Origin: Escherichia whittamii
GTDB lineage: Bacteria; Pseudomonadota; Gammaproteobacteria; Enterobacterales; Enterobacteriaceae
DNA: 64,000 nucleotides
Assembly (NCBI RefSeq): GCF_014836715.1
Contig: NZ_JACSQI010000006.1
Location: forward strand, 62,001 to 126,000
Reading direction: 5' to 3'
Below the pieces are notes generated by a model. It made no database searches, was not told the DNA's origin, and saw only the letters and a program-made list of their open reading frames with translations. This document shows positions 41,613 to 51,379 of this stretch, in pieces (position 1 is the first letter of the stretch; each line of letters begins with the position of its first letter). A program made the translations under genes and the position numbers.

Positions 41613-42199
41613 TGGTAGACCAGGCGCAGGACTCCCTGCGCCCGAATAACAGATTGTCAGATATGCAGGCAACAATGGAACAAACCCAGGCCTTTGAAAA
41701 CCGTGTGCTTGAGCGTCTGAATGCTGGCAAAACCGTGCGAAGCTTTTTGATCACCGCCGTTGATCTCCTGACCGAGGCGGTGAATCTTCTGGTGCTTCAG
41801 GTATTCCGCAAAGACGATTACGCGGTGAAGTATGCTGTAGAACCATTACTCGACGGCGATGGTCCGCTGGGCGACCTTTCCGTGCGCTTAAAGCTGATTT
41901 ATGGGCTTGGCGTGATTAGCCGCAACGAATATGAAGATGCGGAACTCTTGATGGCGCTGCGTGAAGAGCTGAATCACGACGGTAACGAATACGCCTTTAC
42001 CGATGATGAAATTATTGGGCCATTTGGCGAGCTGCACTGCGTGGCGGCGATCCCACCGCCGCCACAGTTTGAACCAACAGACTCCAGTTTGTATGCGATG
42101 CAAATTCAGCGTTACCAACAAGCTGTGCGTTCAACAATGGTCCTTTCACTGACTGAGCTGATTTCCAAAATCAGCTTAAAAAAAGCCTTTCAAAAGTAA
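41612..42199 (+). CDS. mtlR: MtlR, mannitol operon repressor
   Basis: MtlR is a 195-residue all-helical protein that represses the mtl operon; it lacks a classical DNA-binding domain and may act through a complex with HPr. The sequence is strongly charged and helical, with no visible helix-turn-helix. The start overlaps the mtlD stop (TAATG), so translation is coupled. Length equals K-12. It ends five bases from the convergent yibT. Confidence 0.95.
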   Translation: MVDQAQDSLRPNNRLSDMQATMEQTQAFENRVLERLNAGKTVRSFLITAVDLLTEAVNLLVLQVFRKDDYAVKYAVEPLLDGDGPLGDLSVRLKLIYGLGVISRNEYEDAELLMALREELNHDGNEYAFTDDEIIGPFGELHCVAAIPPPPQFEPTDSSLYAMQIQRYQQAVRSTMVLSLTELISKISLKKAFQK

Positions 42200-42203
42200 G
42201 CGA

Positions 42204-42413
42204 TTACTGCTTCTCAACCTGCTTCGGCCTATAAAGTTGACGATAATACTCCAGACGTTGCAGATATAACGGCACGCTTTCCTCGGGTATATCGGACGGA
42301 AGCGCGTCACGGGGAGGAAGCTTTTTCAGATACTCCCGGAAAGCCTGGCTTGATGCCATAAAATCTACGGTTTTATCGATAAGATGCGGAACGTTTTCAC
42401 CTAATTTGCCCAT
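42204..42413 (-). CDS. yibT: YibT, small conserved protein
   Basis: A 69-residue soluble protein ([20 protein letters not shown] ... [11 protein letters not shown]), charged, with no membrane segment and no recognised domain. It matches the K-12 YibT in length and place. It is convergent with mtlR. Its function is unknown; the start is preceded by GGAGATATTATC, containing a plausible ribosome site. Confidence 0.9.
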   Translation of the reverse strand: MGKLGENVPHLIDKTVDFMASSQAFREYLKKLPPRDALPSDIPEESVPLYLQRLEYYRQLYRPKQVEKQ

Positions 42414-42694
42414 GATAATATCTCCGTATTACCCCGCGCCGGGAATGCGCGGCCGCCAATTTTAGTGTAGATCCCGGTAAAGATGGCATTAAGGAAATTG
42501 TGCTGAAACTATAATAATTGCACTCTCATGCTTATCATCCTTTCCTTTGGATTCCTGAATTAATCAATAAATTGAATGCATTTCACACACAGCAATGATT
42601 TCAAAAGGAACTATTGCAATGCCATCAGTTGTGTACAACGCCCCCCGTCACGCATACTAGAGGCTATAAATTTATCTTTATCAGAAGTCATCAC

Positions 42695-43057
42695 ATGAAA
42701 GAAGTCGAAAAAAACGAAATCAAACGTCTTAGCGATCGCCTGGACGCTATCCGCCACCAGCAGGCCGATCTGTCGCTGGTTGAAGCCGCAGACAAATACG
42801 CCGAGCTGGAGAAAGAAAAAGCCACGCTGGAAGCGGAAATTGCCCGCCTGCGTGACGTTCACAGCCAGAAACTTAGCAAAGAAGCGCAGAAGCTGATGAA
42901 GATGCCGTTCCAGCGTGCGATTACTAAAAAAGAGCAGGCTGATATGGGTAAGCTGAAGAAGAGCGTTCGCGGACTGGTCGTTGTGCACCCGATGACTGCG
43001 CTGGGCCGTGAAATGGGCCTGCAAGAGATGACAGGGTTCTCTAAGACCGAGTTTTAA
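42695..43057 (+). CDS. yibL: YibL, DUF2810 ribosome-associated protein
   Basis: A 120-residue basic protein. The first half is coiled coil ([34 protein letters not shown]) and the second half is basic ([21 protein letters not shown]). K-12 YibL has been found with ribosomes, but its task is not established. The start [10 protein letters not shown] was chosen over an in-frame extension of 28 codons. It stands alone, followed by a hairpin (GCTCCTGC / GCAGGAGC at 43101-43124). Confidence 0.93.
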   Translation: MKEVEKNEIKRLSDRLDAIRHQQADLSLVEAADKYAELEKEKATLEAEIARLRDVHSQKLSKEAQKLMKMPFQRAITKKEQADMGKLKKSVRGLVVVHPMTALGREMGLQEMTGFSKTEF

Positions 43058-43100
43058 GCCCCTACTGGTCGATATAACTAAAGTCTCCGCATTTTTATTC

Positions 43101-43130
43101 GCTCCTGCCGGCACATGCAGGAGCATATTT
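43101..43130 (+). terminator. hairpin after yibL
   Basis: GCTCCTGC-CGGCACAT-GCAGGAGC is followed by ATATTTC, a weak U-rich tail. Probable yibL terminator. Confidence 0.6.
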
Positions 43131-43208
43131 CAAACATCGAAATCGATTAACGTTATATTTTCAATTCCCCCGCATACCTGAATAATTTTAGTAGGTTAGA
43201 ATCTGAAA

Positions 43209-43425
43209 ATAGCTTCCGTGGATGCTGACAGAGTGTTTACTGGCCCTACATATACCATCGGTACCACTAACTACGATAACGTCGGTGATGCACTGGCAGC
43301 AATTAACACCTCATTTAGCACTTCTCCTGGCGATGCTCTGCTTTGGGATACCTCCGCAGGTAAAATCAGGGCCAAACACGGTACTAATGGTGACGCAAGT
43401 GTGATCGCTGATGGGGATTGCCCTT
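43209..43425 (+). pseudogene. remnant of a UpaG/EhaG-type trimeric autotransporter adhesin
   Basis: About 72 codons read in one frame as a piece of an adhesin stalk: [17 protein letters not shown], then [30 protein letters not shown] and [14 protein letters not shown]. The YNVGDAL..LLWDTTAG..KHGTN pattern is typical of the repeats in UpaG/EhaG, whose gene occupies this spot between yibL and lldP in many pathogenic E. coli. There is no signal peptide, head or C-terminal YadA anchor. The open frame runs on to 43544, but after about 43425 it reads the lldP regulatory region and is not adhesin-like. Not expected to yield a working protein. Confidence 0.8.
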
Positions 43426-43452
43426 TTCTTTACCAGACATCCTCCCATCCCA

Positions 43453-43469
43453 AATTGGCCCTACCAATT
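43453..43469 (+). promoter_or_regulatory. LldR operator O1 upstream of lldP
   Basis: AATTGGCCCTACCAATT is a palindrome and, as I recall, identical to the published upstream LldR operator. Together with the second site it allows looping repression that L-lactate relieves. Confidence 0.85.
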
Positions 43470-43578
43470 CTTTGCTTATCTGACCTCTGGTTCACAGTTC
43501 CCCAATTAAAACACACATCATTGTTGCTAATTAATAACATTTAGTTAACCATTCATTGTCATTATCCCTACACAACAA

Positions 43579-43595
43579 AATTGGCAGTGCCACTT
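43579..43595 (+). promoter_or_regulatory. LldR operator O2 in the lldP leader
   Basis: AATTGGCAGTGCCACTT is a weaker copy of O1, 126 bases downstream, matching the known O1-O2 spacing around the lldPRD promoter. Confidence 0.8.
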
Positions 43596-43667
43596 TTACA
43601 CAACGTGTAACAAGGAGATGAGCAACAGACTCATTACACGATGTGTGTGGACTCCAGGAGACTTGCA

Positions 43668-45323
43668 ATGAATCTCTGGCAACAAAACTATGATCCCGCC
43701 GGGAATATCTGGCTTTCCAGCCTGATAGCATCGCTTCCCATCCTGTTTTTCTTCTTTGCGCTGATTAAGCTCAAACTCAAAGGCTATGTCGCCGCCACGT
43801 GGACAGTCGCTATCGCTCTGACCGTCGCGCTATTGTTCTACAAAATGCCGGTCGCCAACGCACTGGCCTCGGTGGTTTATGGCTTCTTCTACGGTTTGTG
43901 GCCAATAGCCTGGATCATTATTGCGGCGGTGTTCGTCTATAAAATCTCAGTGAAAACCGGGCAATTTGACATCATCCGCTCGTCGATTCTTTCGATAACC
44001 CCAGACCAGCGTCTGCAAATGCTGATTGTCGGTTTCTGTTTCGGCGCTTTTCTCGAAGGGGCTGCGGGCTTTGGCGCACCGGTGGCGATCACCGCCGCAT
44101 TGCTGGTGGGTCTGGGCTTTAAACCGTTATACGCCGCCGGGCTGTGCCTGATTGTTAACACCGCGCCAGTGGCATTTGGCGCGATGGGCATTCCAATTCT
44201 GGTTGCCGGGCAGGTGACGGGCATCGACAGCTTTGAGATTGGCCAGATGGTGGGTCGTCAGTTACCGTTTATGACCATTATCGTCCTGTTCTGGATCATG
44301 GCGATTATGGACGGCTGGCGCGGCATCAAAGAGACGTGGCCTGCGGTCGTGGTTGCAGGTGGTTCATTTGCCATCGCACAGTATCTCAGCTCCAACTTTA
44401 TTGGGCCGGAACTGCCGGATATTATCTCTTCGCTGGTATCGCTGCTCTGCCTGACGCTGTTCCTCAAACGCTGGCAGCCGGTGCGCGTTTTCCGCTTCGG
44501 CGATCTGGGTGCATCCCAGGTTGATATGACGCTGGCTCACACCGGTTACACGGCGGGTCAGGTGTTACGCGCCTGGACACCGTTCCTGTTCCTGACCGCC
44601 ACCGTAACGCTGTGGAGTATCCCGCCGTTTAAAGCCCTGTTCGCTTCGGGCGGCGCCCTGTATGAGTGGGTGATCAACATTCCGGTGCCGTATCTCGACA
44701 AACTGGTTGCCCGTATGCCGCCGGTCGTCAGCGAAGCTACCGCCTACGCCGCCGTGTTTAAGTTTGACTGGTTCTCTGCCACTGGTACCGCCATTCTGTT
44801 TGCTGCACTGCTTTCGGTTGTCTGGCTGAAGATGAAACCGTCTGACGCTATCAGCACCTTCGGCAGCACACTGAAAGAACTGGCCCTGCCCATCTACTCT
44901 ATAGGTATGGTGCTGGCGTTCGCCTTTATCTCGAACTATTCCGGGCTGTCGTCAACGCTGGCGTTGGCACTGGCGCACACCGGTCATGCATTTACCTTCT
45001 TCTCGCCGTTCCTTGGTTGGCTGGGGGTATTCCTGACTGGGTCGGATACGTCCTCTAACGCTCTGTTTGCCGCGCTGCAAGCCACCGCTGCACAACAAAT
45101 TGGCGTCTCTGACCTGTTGCTGGTTGCAGCCAACACCACCGGTGGCGTCACCGGCAAGATGATCTCTCCACAATCCATCGCCATCGCCTGTGCGGCGGTA
45201 GGCCTGGTGGGCAAAGAGTCAGATTTATTCCGCTTTACTGTCAAACACAGCCTGATCTTCACCTGTATGGTGGGCGTGATCACCACGCTTCAGGCTTACG
45301 TCTTAACGTGGATGATTCCTTAA
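43668..45323 (+). CDS. lldP: LldP, L-lactate permease
   Basis: LldP is a 551-residue proton-coupled carrier for L-lactate, D-lactate and glycolate in the inner membrane, with about 12-14 membrane segments. Family blocks are [20 protein letters not shown] near residue 125 and [10 protein letters not shown] with [17 protein letters not shown] near the C-terminus. The start is preceded by AGGAGACTTGCA. It is first in lldPRD, behind LldR operators. Its stop overlaps the lldR start (TAATG). Confidence 0.97.
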   Translation: MNLWQQNYDPAGNIWLSSLIASLPILFFFFALIKLKLKGYVAATWTVAIALTVALLFYKMPVANALASVVYGFFYGLWPIAWIIIAAVFVYKISVKTGQFDIIRSSILSITPDQRLQMLIVGFCFGAFLEGAAGFGAPVAITAALLVGLGFKPLYAAGLCLIVNTAPVAFGAMGIPILVAGQVTGIDSFEIGQMVGRQLPFMTIIVLFWIMAIMDGWRGIKETWPAVVVAGGSFAIAQYLSSNFIGPELPDIISSLVSLLCLTLFLKRWQPVRVFRFGDLGASQVDMTLAHTGYTAGQVLRAWTPFLFLTATVTLWSIPPFKALFASGGALYEWVINIPVPYLDKLVARMPPVVSEATAYAAVFKFDWFSATGTAILFAALLSVVWLKMKPSDAISTFGSTLKELALPIYSIGMVLAFAFISNYSGLSSTLALALAHTGHAFTFFSPFLGWLGVFLTGSDTSSNALFAALQATAAQQIGVSDLLLVAANTTGGVTGKMISPQSIAIACAAVGLVGKESDLFRFTVKHSLIFTCMVGVITTLQAYVLTWMIP

Positions 45324-46099
45324 TGATTGCTACACCCAGACGCCTGTCAGACGAGGTAGCCTCCCGTGTGCGGGCGCTGATTGATGAACAAAATCTGGAG
45401 GCGGGCATGAAATTGCCCGCTGAACGCCAACTGGCGATGCAACTCGGCGTGTCGCGTAATTCACTGCGCGAAGCGCTGGCAAAGCTGGTGAGCGAAGGCG
45501 TGCTGCTTAGTCGTCGCGGTGGTGGCACATTTGTGCGCTGGCGTCATGATGCGTGGTCGGAGCAAAACATCGTCCAGCCGTTGAAAACGCTGATGGCCGA
45601 TGATCCGGATTACAGCTTCGATATTCTGGAAGCCCGCTACGCCATTGAAGCCAGCACTGCGTGGCATGCAGCGATGCGCGCCACACAAGCCGATAAAGAA
45701 AAGATACAGCTCTGCTTTGAAGCGACGCAGAGTGAAGACCCGGATCTCGCCTCGCAAGCGGACGTGCGTTTTCATCTGGCGATTGCCGAAGCCTCACATA
45801 ACATCGTGCTGCTGCAAACCATGCGCGGTTTCTTTGATGTTCTGCAATCCTCGGTGATGCAAAGCCGTCAACGGATGTATCTTGTGCCGCCCGTTTTTTC
45901 ACAACTGACCGAGCAACATCAGGCGGTCATTGACGCCATTTTTGCCGGTGATGCCGACGGGGCGCGTAAAGCGATGATGGCGCACCTCAGTTTTGTCCAC
46001 AGCACCATGAAAAGATTCGATGAAGATCAGGCGCGCCGTGCACGTATTACCCGCCTGCCCGGTGAGCATAATGAGTATTCGAGGGAGAAAAACGCATGA
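45323..46099 (+). CDS. lldR: LldR, GntR-family regulator of lactate use
   Basis: LldR (258 residues) has an N-terminal winged helix-turn-helix of the FadR subgroup ([26 protein letters not shown], about residues 31-56). The all-helical FCD effector domain has metal ligands expected among the conserved Asp and His of [14 protein letters not shown]. It represses lldPRD without lactate and can activate with it. Its start lies in the lldP stop (TAATG) and its end overlaps lldD by four bases. Confidence 0.96.
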   Translation: MIATPRRLSDEVASRVRALIDEQNLEAGMKLPAERQLAMQLGVSRNSLREALAKLVSEGVLLSRRGGGTFVRWRHDAWSEQNIVQPLKTLMADDPDYSFDILEARYAIEASTAWHAAMRATQADKEKIQLCFEATQSEDPDLASQADVRFHLAIAEASHNIVLLQTMRGFFDVLQSSVMQSRQRMYLVPPVFSQLTEQHQAVIDAIFAGDADGARKAMMAHLSFVHSTMKRFDEDQARRARITRLPGEHNEYSREKNA

Positions 46100-47286
46100 T
46101 TATTTCCGCAGCCAGCGATTATCGCGCCGCAGCACAACGCATTCTGCCGCCGTTCCTGTTCCACTATATGGATGGCGGCGCATATTCTGAATATACCCTG
46201 CGTCGTAACATGGAAGATTTGTCAGAAGTGGCGCTGCGCCAGCGTATTCTGAAAAACATGTCCGACTTAAGTCTGGAAACGACGCTGTTTAATGAGAAAT
46301 TGTCGATGCCAGTAGCGCTGGCTCCGGTGGGCTTGTGCGGCATGTATGCGCGTCGCGGCGAAGTTCAGGCAGCCAAAGCGGCTGATGCTCACGGTATTCC
46401 GTTTACTCTCTCGACGGTTTCCGTTTGCCCGATTGAGGAAGTCGCACCCGCCATCCAGCGCCCAATGTGGTTTCAGCTTTACGTACTGCGCGATCGCGGT
46501 TTTATGCGTAACGCACTGGAACGGGCAAAAGCCGCAGGTTGTTCGACGCTGGTTTTCACCGTGGATATGCCAACGCCGGGCGCACGCTACCGTGATGCGC
46601 ACTCAGGTATGAGCGGCCCGAACGCCGCAATGCGCCGCTACTTGCAGGCGGTGACTCACCCACAATGGGCGTGGGATGTGGGCCTGAATGGTCGTCCGCA
46701 TGATTTAGGTAATATCTCGGCTTACCTTGGCAAACCGACCGGACTGGAAGATTACATCGGCTGGCTGGGGAATAATTTCGATCCGTCCATCTCATGGAAA
46801 GACCTTGAGTGGATCCGCGATTTCTGGGATGGCCCGATGGTGATCAAAGGGATCCTCGACCCAGAAGATGCGCGTGATGCAGTCCGTTTTGGCGCAGATG
46901 GCATTGTGGTTTCTAACCACGGTGGCCGCCAGTTAGATGGCGTACTCTCTTCTGCCCGCGCGCTGCCTGCTATTGCGGATGCGGTGAAAGGTGATATCGC
47001 CATTCTGGCGGATAGCGGCATTCGTAACGGGCTGGATGTTGTGCGTATGATTGCTCTCGGTGCCGATACCGTACTATTGGGCCGTGCTTTCCTCTATGCG
47101 CTGGCAACGGCGGGCCAGGCGGGCGTAGCTAACCTGCTGAATCTGATTGAGAAAGAGATGAAAGTGGCGATGACGCTGACAGGCGCGAAATCGATTAGCG
47201 AAATTACGCAAGATTCGCTGGTGCAGGGGTTGGGTAAAGAGTTGCCTGCAGCGCTGGCTCCGATGGCGAAAGGGAATGCGGCTTAA
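46096..47286 (+). CDS. lldD: LldD, L-lactate dehydrogenase (quinone, FMN)
   Basis: LldD oxidises L-lactate to pyruvate and passes electrons to the respiratory quinones. It is a 396-residue peripheral membrane flavoprotein of the glycolate oxidase family. The catalytic His275 lies in [12 protein letters not shown], followed by the FMN phosphate-binding segments [20 protein letters not shown] and [10 protein letters not shown]. It is the last gene of lldPRD, linked to lldR by an ATGA overlap. Confidence 0.98.
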   Translation: MIISAASDYRAAAQRILPPFLFHYMDGGAYSEYTLRRNMEDLSEVALRQRILKNMSDLSLETTLFNEKLSMPVALAPVGLCGMYARRGEVQAAKAADAHGIPFTLSTVSVCPIEEVAPAIQRPMWFQLYVLRDRGFMRNALERAKAAGCSTLVFTVDMPTPGARYRDAHSGMSGPNAAMRRYLQAVTHPQWAWDVGLNGRPHDLGNISAYLGKPTGLEDYIGWLGNNFDPSISWKDLEWIRDFWDGPMVIKGILDPEDARDAVRFGADGIVVSNHGGRQLDGVLSSARALPAIADAVKGDIAILADSGIRNGLDVVRMIALGADTVLLGRAFLYALATAGQAGVANLLNLIEKEMKVAMTLTGAKSISEITQDSLVQGLGKELPAALAPMAKGNAA

Positions 47287-47309
47287 GGGTTAGATGAATA
47301 TCTGCTATC

Positions 47310-47332
47310 CTGCCCCCGCACTAAGGGGGCAG
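47310..47332 (+). promoter_or_regulatory. hairpin covering the trmL ribosome-binding site
   Basis: CTGCCCCC-GCACTAA-GGGGGCAG is a GC-rich stem ending one base before the trmL ATG; its right arm is the only purine-rich stretch that could act as ribosome site. No U-tract follows. Confidence 0.6.
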
Positions 47333-47333
47333 T

Positions 47334-47807
47334 ATGTTAAACATCGTACTTTACGAACCAGAAATTCCGCCAAACACTGGCAACATCATTCGTCTTTGCG
47401 CTAATACCGGCTTTCGTCTGCATATCATCGAACCGATGGGATTTGCCTGGGACGATAAGCGCCTGCGCCGCGCGGGGCTGGACTACCACGAATTTACCGC
47501 TGTTACGCGTCATTATGACTATAACGCGTTCCTCGAAGCAGAAAATCCCCAGCGTCTGTTTGCCCTCACCACCAAAGGTACGCCCGCGCATAGCGCCGTA
47601 AGTTATCAGGATGGTGACTATCTGATGTTCGGCCCGGAAACGCGCGGCCTGCCAGCGAGCATTCTCGACGCCCTGCCCGCTGAACAAAAAATTCGTATTC
47701 CGATGGTGCCGGACAGCCGCAGCATGAACCTGTCCAATGCGGTGTCGGTAGTGGTGTATGAAGCCTGGCGGCAGCTGGGATATCCGGGAGCGGTGTTGAG
47801 AGATTAG
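47334..47807 (+). CDS. trmL: TrmL, tRNA (cytidine/uridine-34 2'-O)-methyltransferase
   Basis: TrmL (formerly YibK) is a 157-residue SPOUT-class enzyme that methylates the wobble base of leucine tRNAs with SAM. The knotted SAM site is formed by the C-terminal blocks [11 protein letters not shown] and [23 protein letters not shown]. The N-terminal [22 protein letters not shown] is the family signature. It follows lldD by 47 bases on the same strand, across a hairpin that also covers its ribosome site. Confidence 0.97.
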   Translation: MLNIVLYEPEIPPNTGNIIRLCANTGFRLHIIEPMGFAWDDKRLRRAGLDYHEFTAVTRHYDYNAFLEAENPQRLFALTTKGTPAHSAVSYQDGDYLMFGPETRGLPASILDALPAEQKIRIPMVPDSRSMNLSNAVSVVVYEAWRQLGYPGAVLRD

Positions 47808-47815
47808 TTACGCCA

Positions 47816-47849
47816 GGCCGGATAAGATGCGTTAGCATCGCATCCGGCA
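47816..47849. repeat. single REP unit between trmL and cysE
   Basis: GGCCGGATAAGATGCGTTAG...CATCGCATCCGGC is one REP palindrome between the two convergent gene ends. Confidence 0.88.
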
Positions 47850-47862
47850 CGATCACATAACG

Positions 47863-48684
47863 TCAGATCCCATCCCCATACTCAAAGGTATGGTGAATGC
47901 CGTTGAAATGCTGATCCATATCCATTGATGGCTTATCGCTGTCTGGTTTACCGACAATGCGTGCCGGAACGCCAGCGGCGGTGGTATGCGGCGGCACTGG
48001 TTGCAGCACCACGGAACCTGCGCCAATCTTCGCGCCGCGCCCAACTTCAATATTGCCGAGAATTTTCGCGCCCGCGCCAATCATTACGCCTTCACGAATT
48101 TTCGGGTGACGGTCGCCGCTGGTTTTACCTGTACCGCCGAGCGTCACGGATTGCAGAATCGACACGTCGTTTTCAATTACTGCCGTTTCACCAACGACGA
48201 TGCCCGTCGCATGGTCGAGCATGATCCCGCGACCAATTTTTGCTGCCGGGTGAATATCGACCTGGAACGTCACAGAAACCTGGTTTTGCAGAAAAATAGC
48301 CAGTGCGCGACGGCCCTGATTCCACAGCCAGTGACCAATGCGATACGCCTGCAAGGCATGAAAACCTTTCAGGTATAACAATGGAGTCGAGTATTTATCG
48401 ACTGCCGGGTCGCGGGTACGTACCGCCTGAATATCACAGGCCGCAGAGGCGATCATCTCCGGGTCGGCGGCGTAGGCTTCTTCAACCACTTCTCGGATAG
48501 CAATGGCAGGCATGATCGGCGATGACAGCTTGTTCGCCAGCATATAGCTCAATGCACTGCCCAGATTTTCGTGCTTGAGTAGCGTTGCGTGGTAAAAACT
48601 GGCCAGCATTGGCTCACAGTCCGCCAGCGTTCTGGCTTCAGCTTTAATATTGTTCCAGACAATTTCCAGTTCTTCACACGACAT
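47863..48684 (-). CDS. cysE: CysE, serine O-acetyltransferase
   Basis: CysE acetylates L-serine with acetyl-CoA, the first step to cysteine, and is inhibited by cysteine. The 273-residue protein has a helical N-terminal half and a left-handed beta helix of hexapeptide repeats (from about residue 140: IHPAAKIGRGIMLDHATGIV, then GAGAKILGNIEVGRGAKIGAGSVV). The C-terminal tail that binds CysK is HTFEYGDGI, ending in the required Ile. It is last in the secB-gpsA-cysE series, 79 bases after gpsA across a GC-rich hairpin. Confidence 0.97.
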   Translation of the reverse strand: MSCEELEIVWNNIKAEARTLADCEPMLASFYHATLLKHENLGSALSYMLANKLSSPIMPAIAIREVVEEAYAADPEMIASAACDIQAVRTRDPAVDKYSTPLLYLKGFHALQAYRIGHWLWNQGRRALAIFLQNQVSVTFQVDIHPAAKIGRGIMLDHATGIVVGETAVIENDVSILQSVTLGGTGKTSGDRHPKIREGVMIGAGAKILGNIEVGRGAKIGAGSVVLQPVPPHTTAAGVPARIVGKPDSDKPSMDMDQHFNGIHHTFEYGDGI

Positions 48685-48708
48685 TGCTTACTCCACACGA
48701 TGAGATAA

Positions 48709-48738
48709 TGACCGGCCCGTTCTGCGCGGGCCGGGTCA
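48709..48738 (-). other. GC-rich hairpin between gpsA and cysE
   Basis: TGACCCGGCCCGC-GCAGAA-CGGGCCGGTCA (minus strand) is a long stem without a U-tract. It lies between gpsA and cysE, which read the same way, so it may lower or separate cysE expression rather than end transcription outright. Confidence 0.6.
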
Positions 48739-48763
48739 TAGCGGTAACAAAGGTTCCCTGGGT

Positions 48764-49783
48764 TTAGTGGCTGCTGCGCTCGTCCTTGCGTGCACGACCT
48801 AATAAAGTCAATGCTGCCTCGCGCGCGTTTTTTCCGCAATATAATACTTGATAAATTTCCTCGGTTATTGGCATTTCAACGCCGAAGCGATGCGCCAACT
48901 CTCGGACTTCTTTCGTATTGCGGTAGCCTTCCACCACCTGACCAATCTTCTCCTGCGCGCTTTGTACATCCATACCCTGACCGAGCATCATGCCAAAACG
49001 GCGGTTACGCGACTGGTTGTCGGTACAGGTCAGCACCAGATCGCCCAGCCCCGCCATACCCATAAAGGTGGCAGGATCGGCCCCCAGTGCCGCGCCAAGA
49101 CGCGACATTTCAGCCAGACCACGGGTGATTAGCGCCGTTCGTGCATTCGCGCCAAAACCGATACCGTCGGACATCCCCGCACCAATCGCAATGACGTTTT
49201 TCACCGCGCCGCCAAGCTGAACGCCAATGAAATCTGGATTACTGTAGACACGAAAGCTTTTGCCACAGTGCAGCAACTGCTGAAGATCATCAGCAAAGGT
49301 TTGGTCGGTAGAGGCCAGCGAAATTGCCGTTGGTAAACCTGCCGCCAGTTCTTTCGCGAAAGTTGGACCGGAGATAACCGCCAGCGGAATTTGATCGCCT
49401 AACGCCTCACGCGCCACGTCCTGTAACAGACGTCCGGTTTCCGCTTCCAGACCTTTTGTCGCCCACACCAGACGCGCATCAGGACGCATCAGCGGTTTAA
49501 TCTGACGCAGCACTTCTCCAAAGACATGGCTGGGTACAACGACGAGAATATTACGGCTGGCTACCAGCGCGGTGGCGAGATCGCTTTCAAGATGGAGCGT
49601 ATCGGGAAAAGGCACATCGGGGAGAAACGCGGCGTTACAGCGGTCGCGTTCAAGCGTTGCGATATGTTGAGGATCATGGCCCCAGAGGACAACCTCGTGG
49701 CCATTTCTTGCCAGGGTAATGGCAAGAGCGGTGCCGTACGAGCCGGCACCGATCACAGTCATTGAAGCATTACGTTGGTTCAT
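48764..49783 (-). CDS. gpsA: GpsA, NAD(P)-dependent glycerol-3-phosphate dehydrogenase
   Basis: GpsA reduces dihydroxyacetone phosphate to sn-glycerol-3-phosphate, the backbone of phospholipids. The 339-residue protein begins with the dinucleotide motif [12 protein letters not shown] (about residues 10-21). [15 protein letters not shown] and the catalytic lysine block [17 protein letters not shown] follow. Its start overlaps the secB stop by one base (TGATG type), indicating coupling. Length equals K-12. Confidence 0.97.
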   Translation of the reverse strand: MNQRNASMTVIGAGSYGTALAITLARNGHEVVLWGHDPQHIATLERDRCNAAFLPDVPFPDTLHLESDLATALVASRNILVVVPSHVFGEVLRQIKPLMRPDARLVWATKGLEAETGRLLQDVAREALGDQIPLAVISGPTFAKELAAGLPTAISLASTDQTFADDLQQLLHCGKSFRVYSNPDFIGVQLGGAVKNVIAIGAGMSDGIGFGANARTALITRGLAEMSRLGAALGADPATFMGMAGLGDLVLTCTDNQSRNRRFGMMLGQGMDVQSAQEKIGQVVEGYRNTKEVRELAHRFGVEMPITEEIYQVLYCGKNAREAALTLLGRARKDERSSH

Positions 49784-50250
49784 CAGGCATCCTGATGTTC
49801 TTCAGTACCTTCGCCAGCCTGCTGCTGCAAATAGTTCATGAACAGCGCATCGAAGTTAACCGGCGCAAGGTTCAGTTGCGGGAATGTACCGCGGGATACC
49901 ATGCTGGTGATGCATTCACGAGCATACGGGAACAGAATGTTCGGGCAGTATGCGCCCAGGCAATGTGCCATCTGGGTGCCTTCGATACCCGCGATGGAGA
50001 AAATGCCGCCCTGCTGAACTTCGCACAGGAACGCGGTTTCTTCGCCCAGGGATGCCGTTACGGTAACACGCAGTACCACTTCGTACACGTCATCTGCCAG
50101 TTGAGTAGATGCCGTATCCAGATCAAGTTTAACTTCTGGCTGCCAATCTTTCTGGAAAACGTGCGGCGCGTTCGGCGCTTCGAAAGAGATATCCTTGGTA
50201 TAAATACGCTGGATCTGGAAAGTCATTTCAGTGTTGTTTTGTTCTGACAT
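49783..50250 (-). CDS. secB: SecB, protein-export chaperone
   Basis: SecB keeps precursors of envelope proteins unfolded and delivers them to SecA. The 155-residue acidic protein is a tetramer; the beta-strand core ([24 protein letters not shown]) and the C-terminal helix with the SecA-binding tail ([11 protein letters not shown]) are visible. It is third in the yibN-grxC-secB-gpsA-cysE series on the minus strand, 62 bases after grxC. Confidence 0.97.
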
Positions 50251-50312
50251 GTGTAGAAAACCCTTAAGTGTTGTCCTTAAATACTGCGCAGTGTAATGCC
50301 AACGTTAATACG

Positions 50313-50564
50313 TTATTTCAGCAGGGGATCCAGTCCACCACGTGCATCCAATGCATACAAGTCATCACAGCCGCCAATGTGCTGTGCGTCAATAAAAATC
50401 TGTGGAACCGTGGTGCGACCACTGCGTTTGATCATCTCTTCACGCTTGGCGGCGTTACCATCGATCGGCAGTTCCTGGAAACTCACGCCCTTGCTGCTCA
50501 GTAGTGCTTTTGCACGATGGCAATACGGGCAGGTTTCTTTGGTATAGATTTCAACATTGGCCAT
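50313..50564 (-). CDS. grxC: GrxC, glutaredoxin 3
   Basis: GrxC is an 83-residue dithiol glutaredoxin that reduces disulfides and ribonucleotide reductase with glutathione. The active site CPYC is at residues 12-15 (ETCPYCHRAK), with the cis-Pro TVPQIF and GGCDDL motifs for glutathione binding. It sits between yibN and secB on the same strand. Confidence 0.97.
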   Translation of the reverse strand: MANVEIYTKETCPYCHRAKALLSSKGVSFQELPIDGNAAKREEMIKRSGRTTVPQIFIDAQHIGGCDDLYALDARGGLDPLLK

Positions 50565-50705
50565 AACTTAGCTCCTGTTTTTTTACCCTGAAATCTCATG
50601 TTGCAGGGCGGCAGCAAAATGGAGTATCCCCAGAAGCTTATATCAATAAGTCGCTGGGGGTCTAATTGCAGCTAACAGCCTGCGGCATGAAAGACGACAG
50701 GTAAA

Positions 50706-51137
50706 TTATTTACCGCGCACCAGAGGCAAGTTTTCGCCAGCCCAGCCAGCAACGCCTTCTTTCAGCACGAATACCTGCACAAAACCAGCTTTCGTCAGCG
50801 CGTTTGCAGGCTCCTGGCACTGCATGCCAGAACCGTCTACCACGATAACCGGTTTGTCTTTATGTTTCTCAAGCTCACCAACGTTGTTGGCTTTGATTTC
50901 GCTCGGCAACAGATTGATAGAACCTGCGATATGGCCTTTACGGAAGTCATCACGCTGACGTAAATCCACAACCACAGCGTCTTCTTTGTTGATCAGACGT
51001 GTAGCTTCACCACGAGTAATCACCTTCACTTTCGAGGTCAGGCTCTTAAACGTAGTAACAAGAACCGCCACCAGTAACGCAATCCAGGCGATACTCAGCA
51101 TGGGATGACGGCCAACAAATTGCATAATTTCTTGCAT
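50706..51137 (-). CDS. yibN: YibN, membrane-anchored rhodanese-like protein
   Basis: A 143-residue protein with an N-terminal membrane segment (about residues 10-30) and one rhodanese domain ([21 protein letters not shown] ... [14 protein letters not shown]). The active-site loop reads [13 protein letters not shown], with Cys in the expected place. E. coli YibN has been linked to YidC-dependent membrane insertion. The start was set at MQEIMQF, four codons inside the longest frame, as in K-12. It leads the grxC-secB-gpsA-cysE series and is divergent from gpmI. Confidence 0.94.
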   Translation of the reverse strand: MQEIMQFVGRHPMLSIAWIALLVAVLVTTFKSLTSKVKVITRGEATRLINKEDAVVVDLRQRDDFRKGHIAGSINLLPSEIKANNVGELEKHKDKPVIVVDGSGMQCQEPANALTKAGFVQVFVLKEGVAGWAGENLPLVRGK

Positions 51138-51379
51138 GGGGGGTAACAACTCCCGACGTAGTGATTAAAAACCAGGAAAGGAGTATACCTGCGCGTTGCG
51201 GCAAATACAGCCAGAGCGTGCACTGGAATGCAATTTTGCGGGGCGCGACGAAAAAAAATCGCAAATCTGGCATCGGCTTGCAGCGAGCGGTCGTATATTT
51301 TGATCTTCAGAGGCTATTTTATCGATTCAGCTGTAGTAAAATTACGCAAATTTTGACTCTTGAGTATGAGGTTGTCGCA

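Noticed and set aside
43426-43544. C-terminal half of the 108-codon frame after the adhesin relic
   Set aside because: It reads through LldR operator O1 and non-coding lldP leader sequence, and the peptide has no adhesin pattern.
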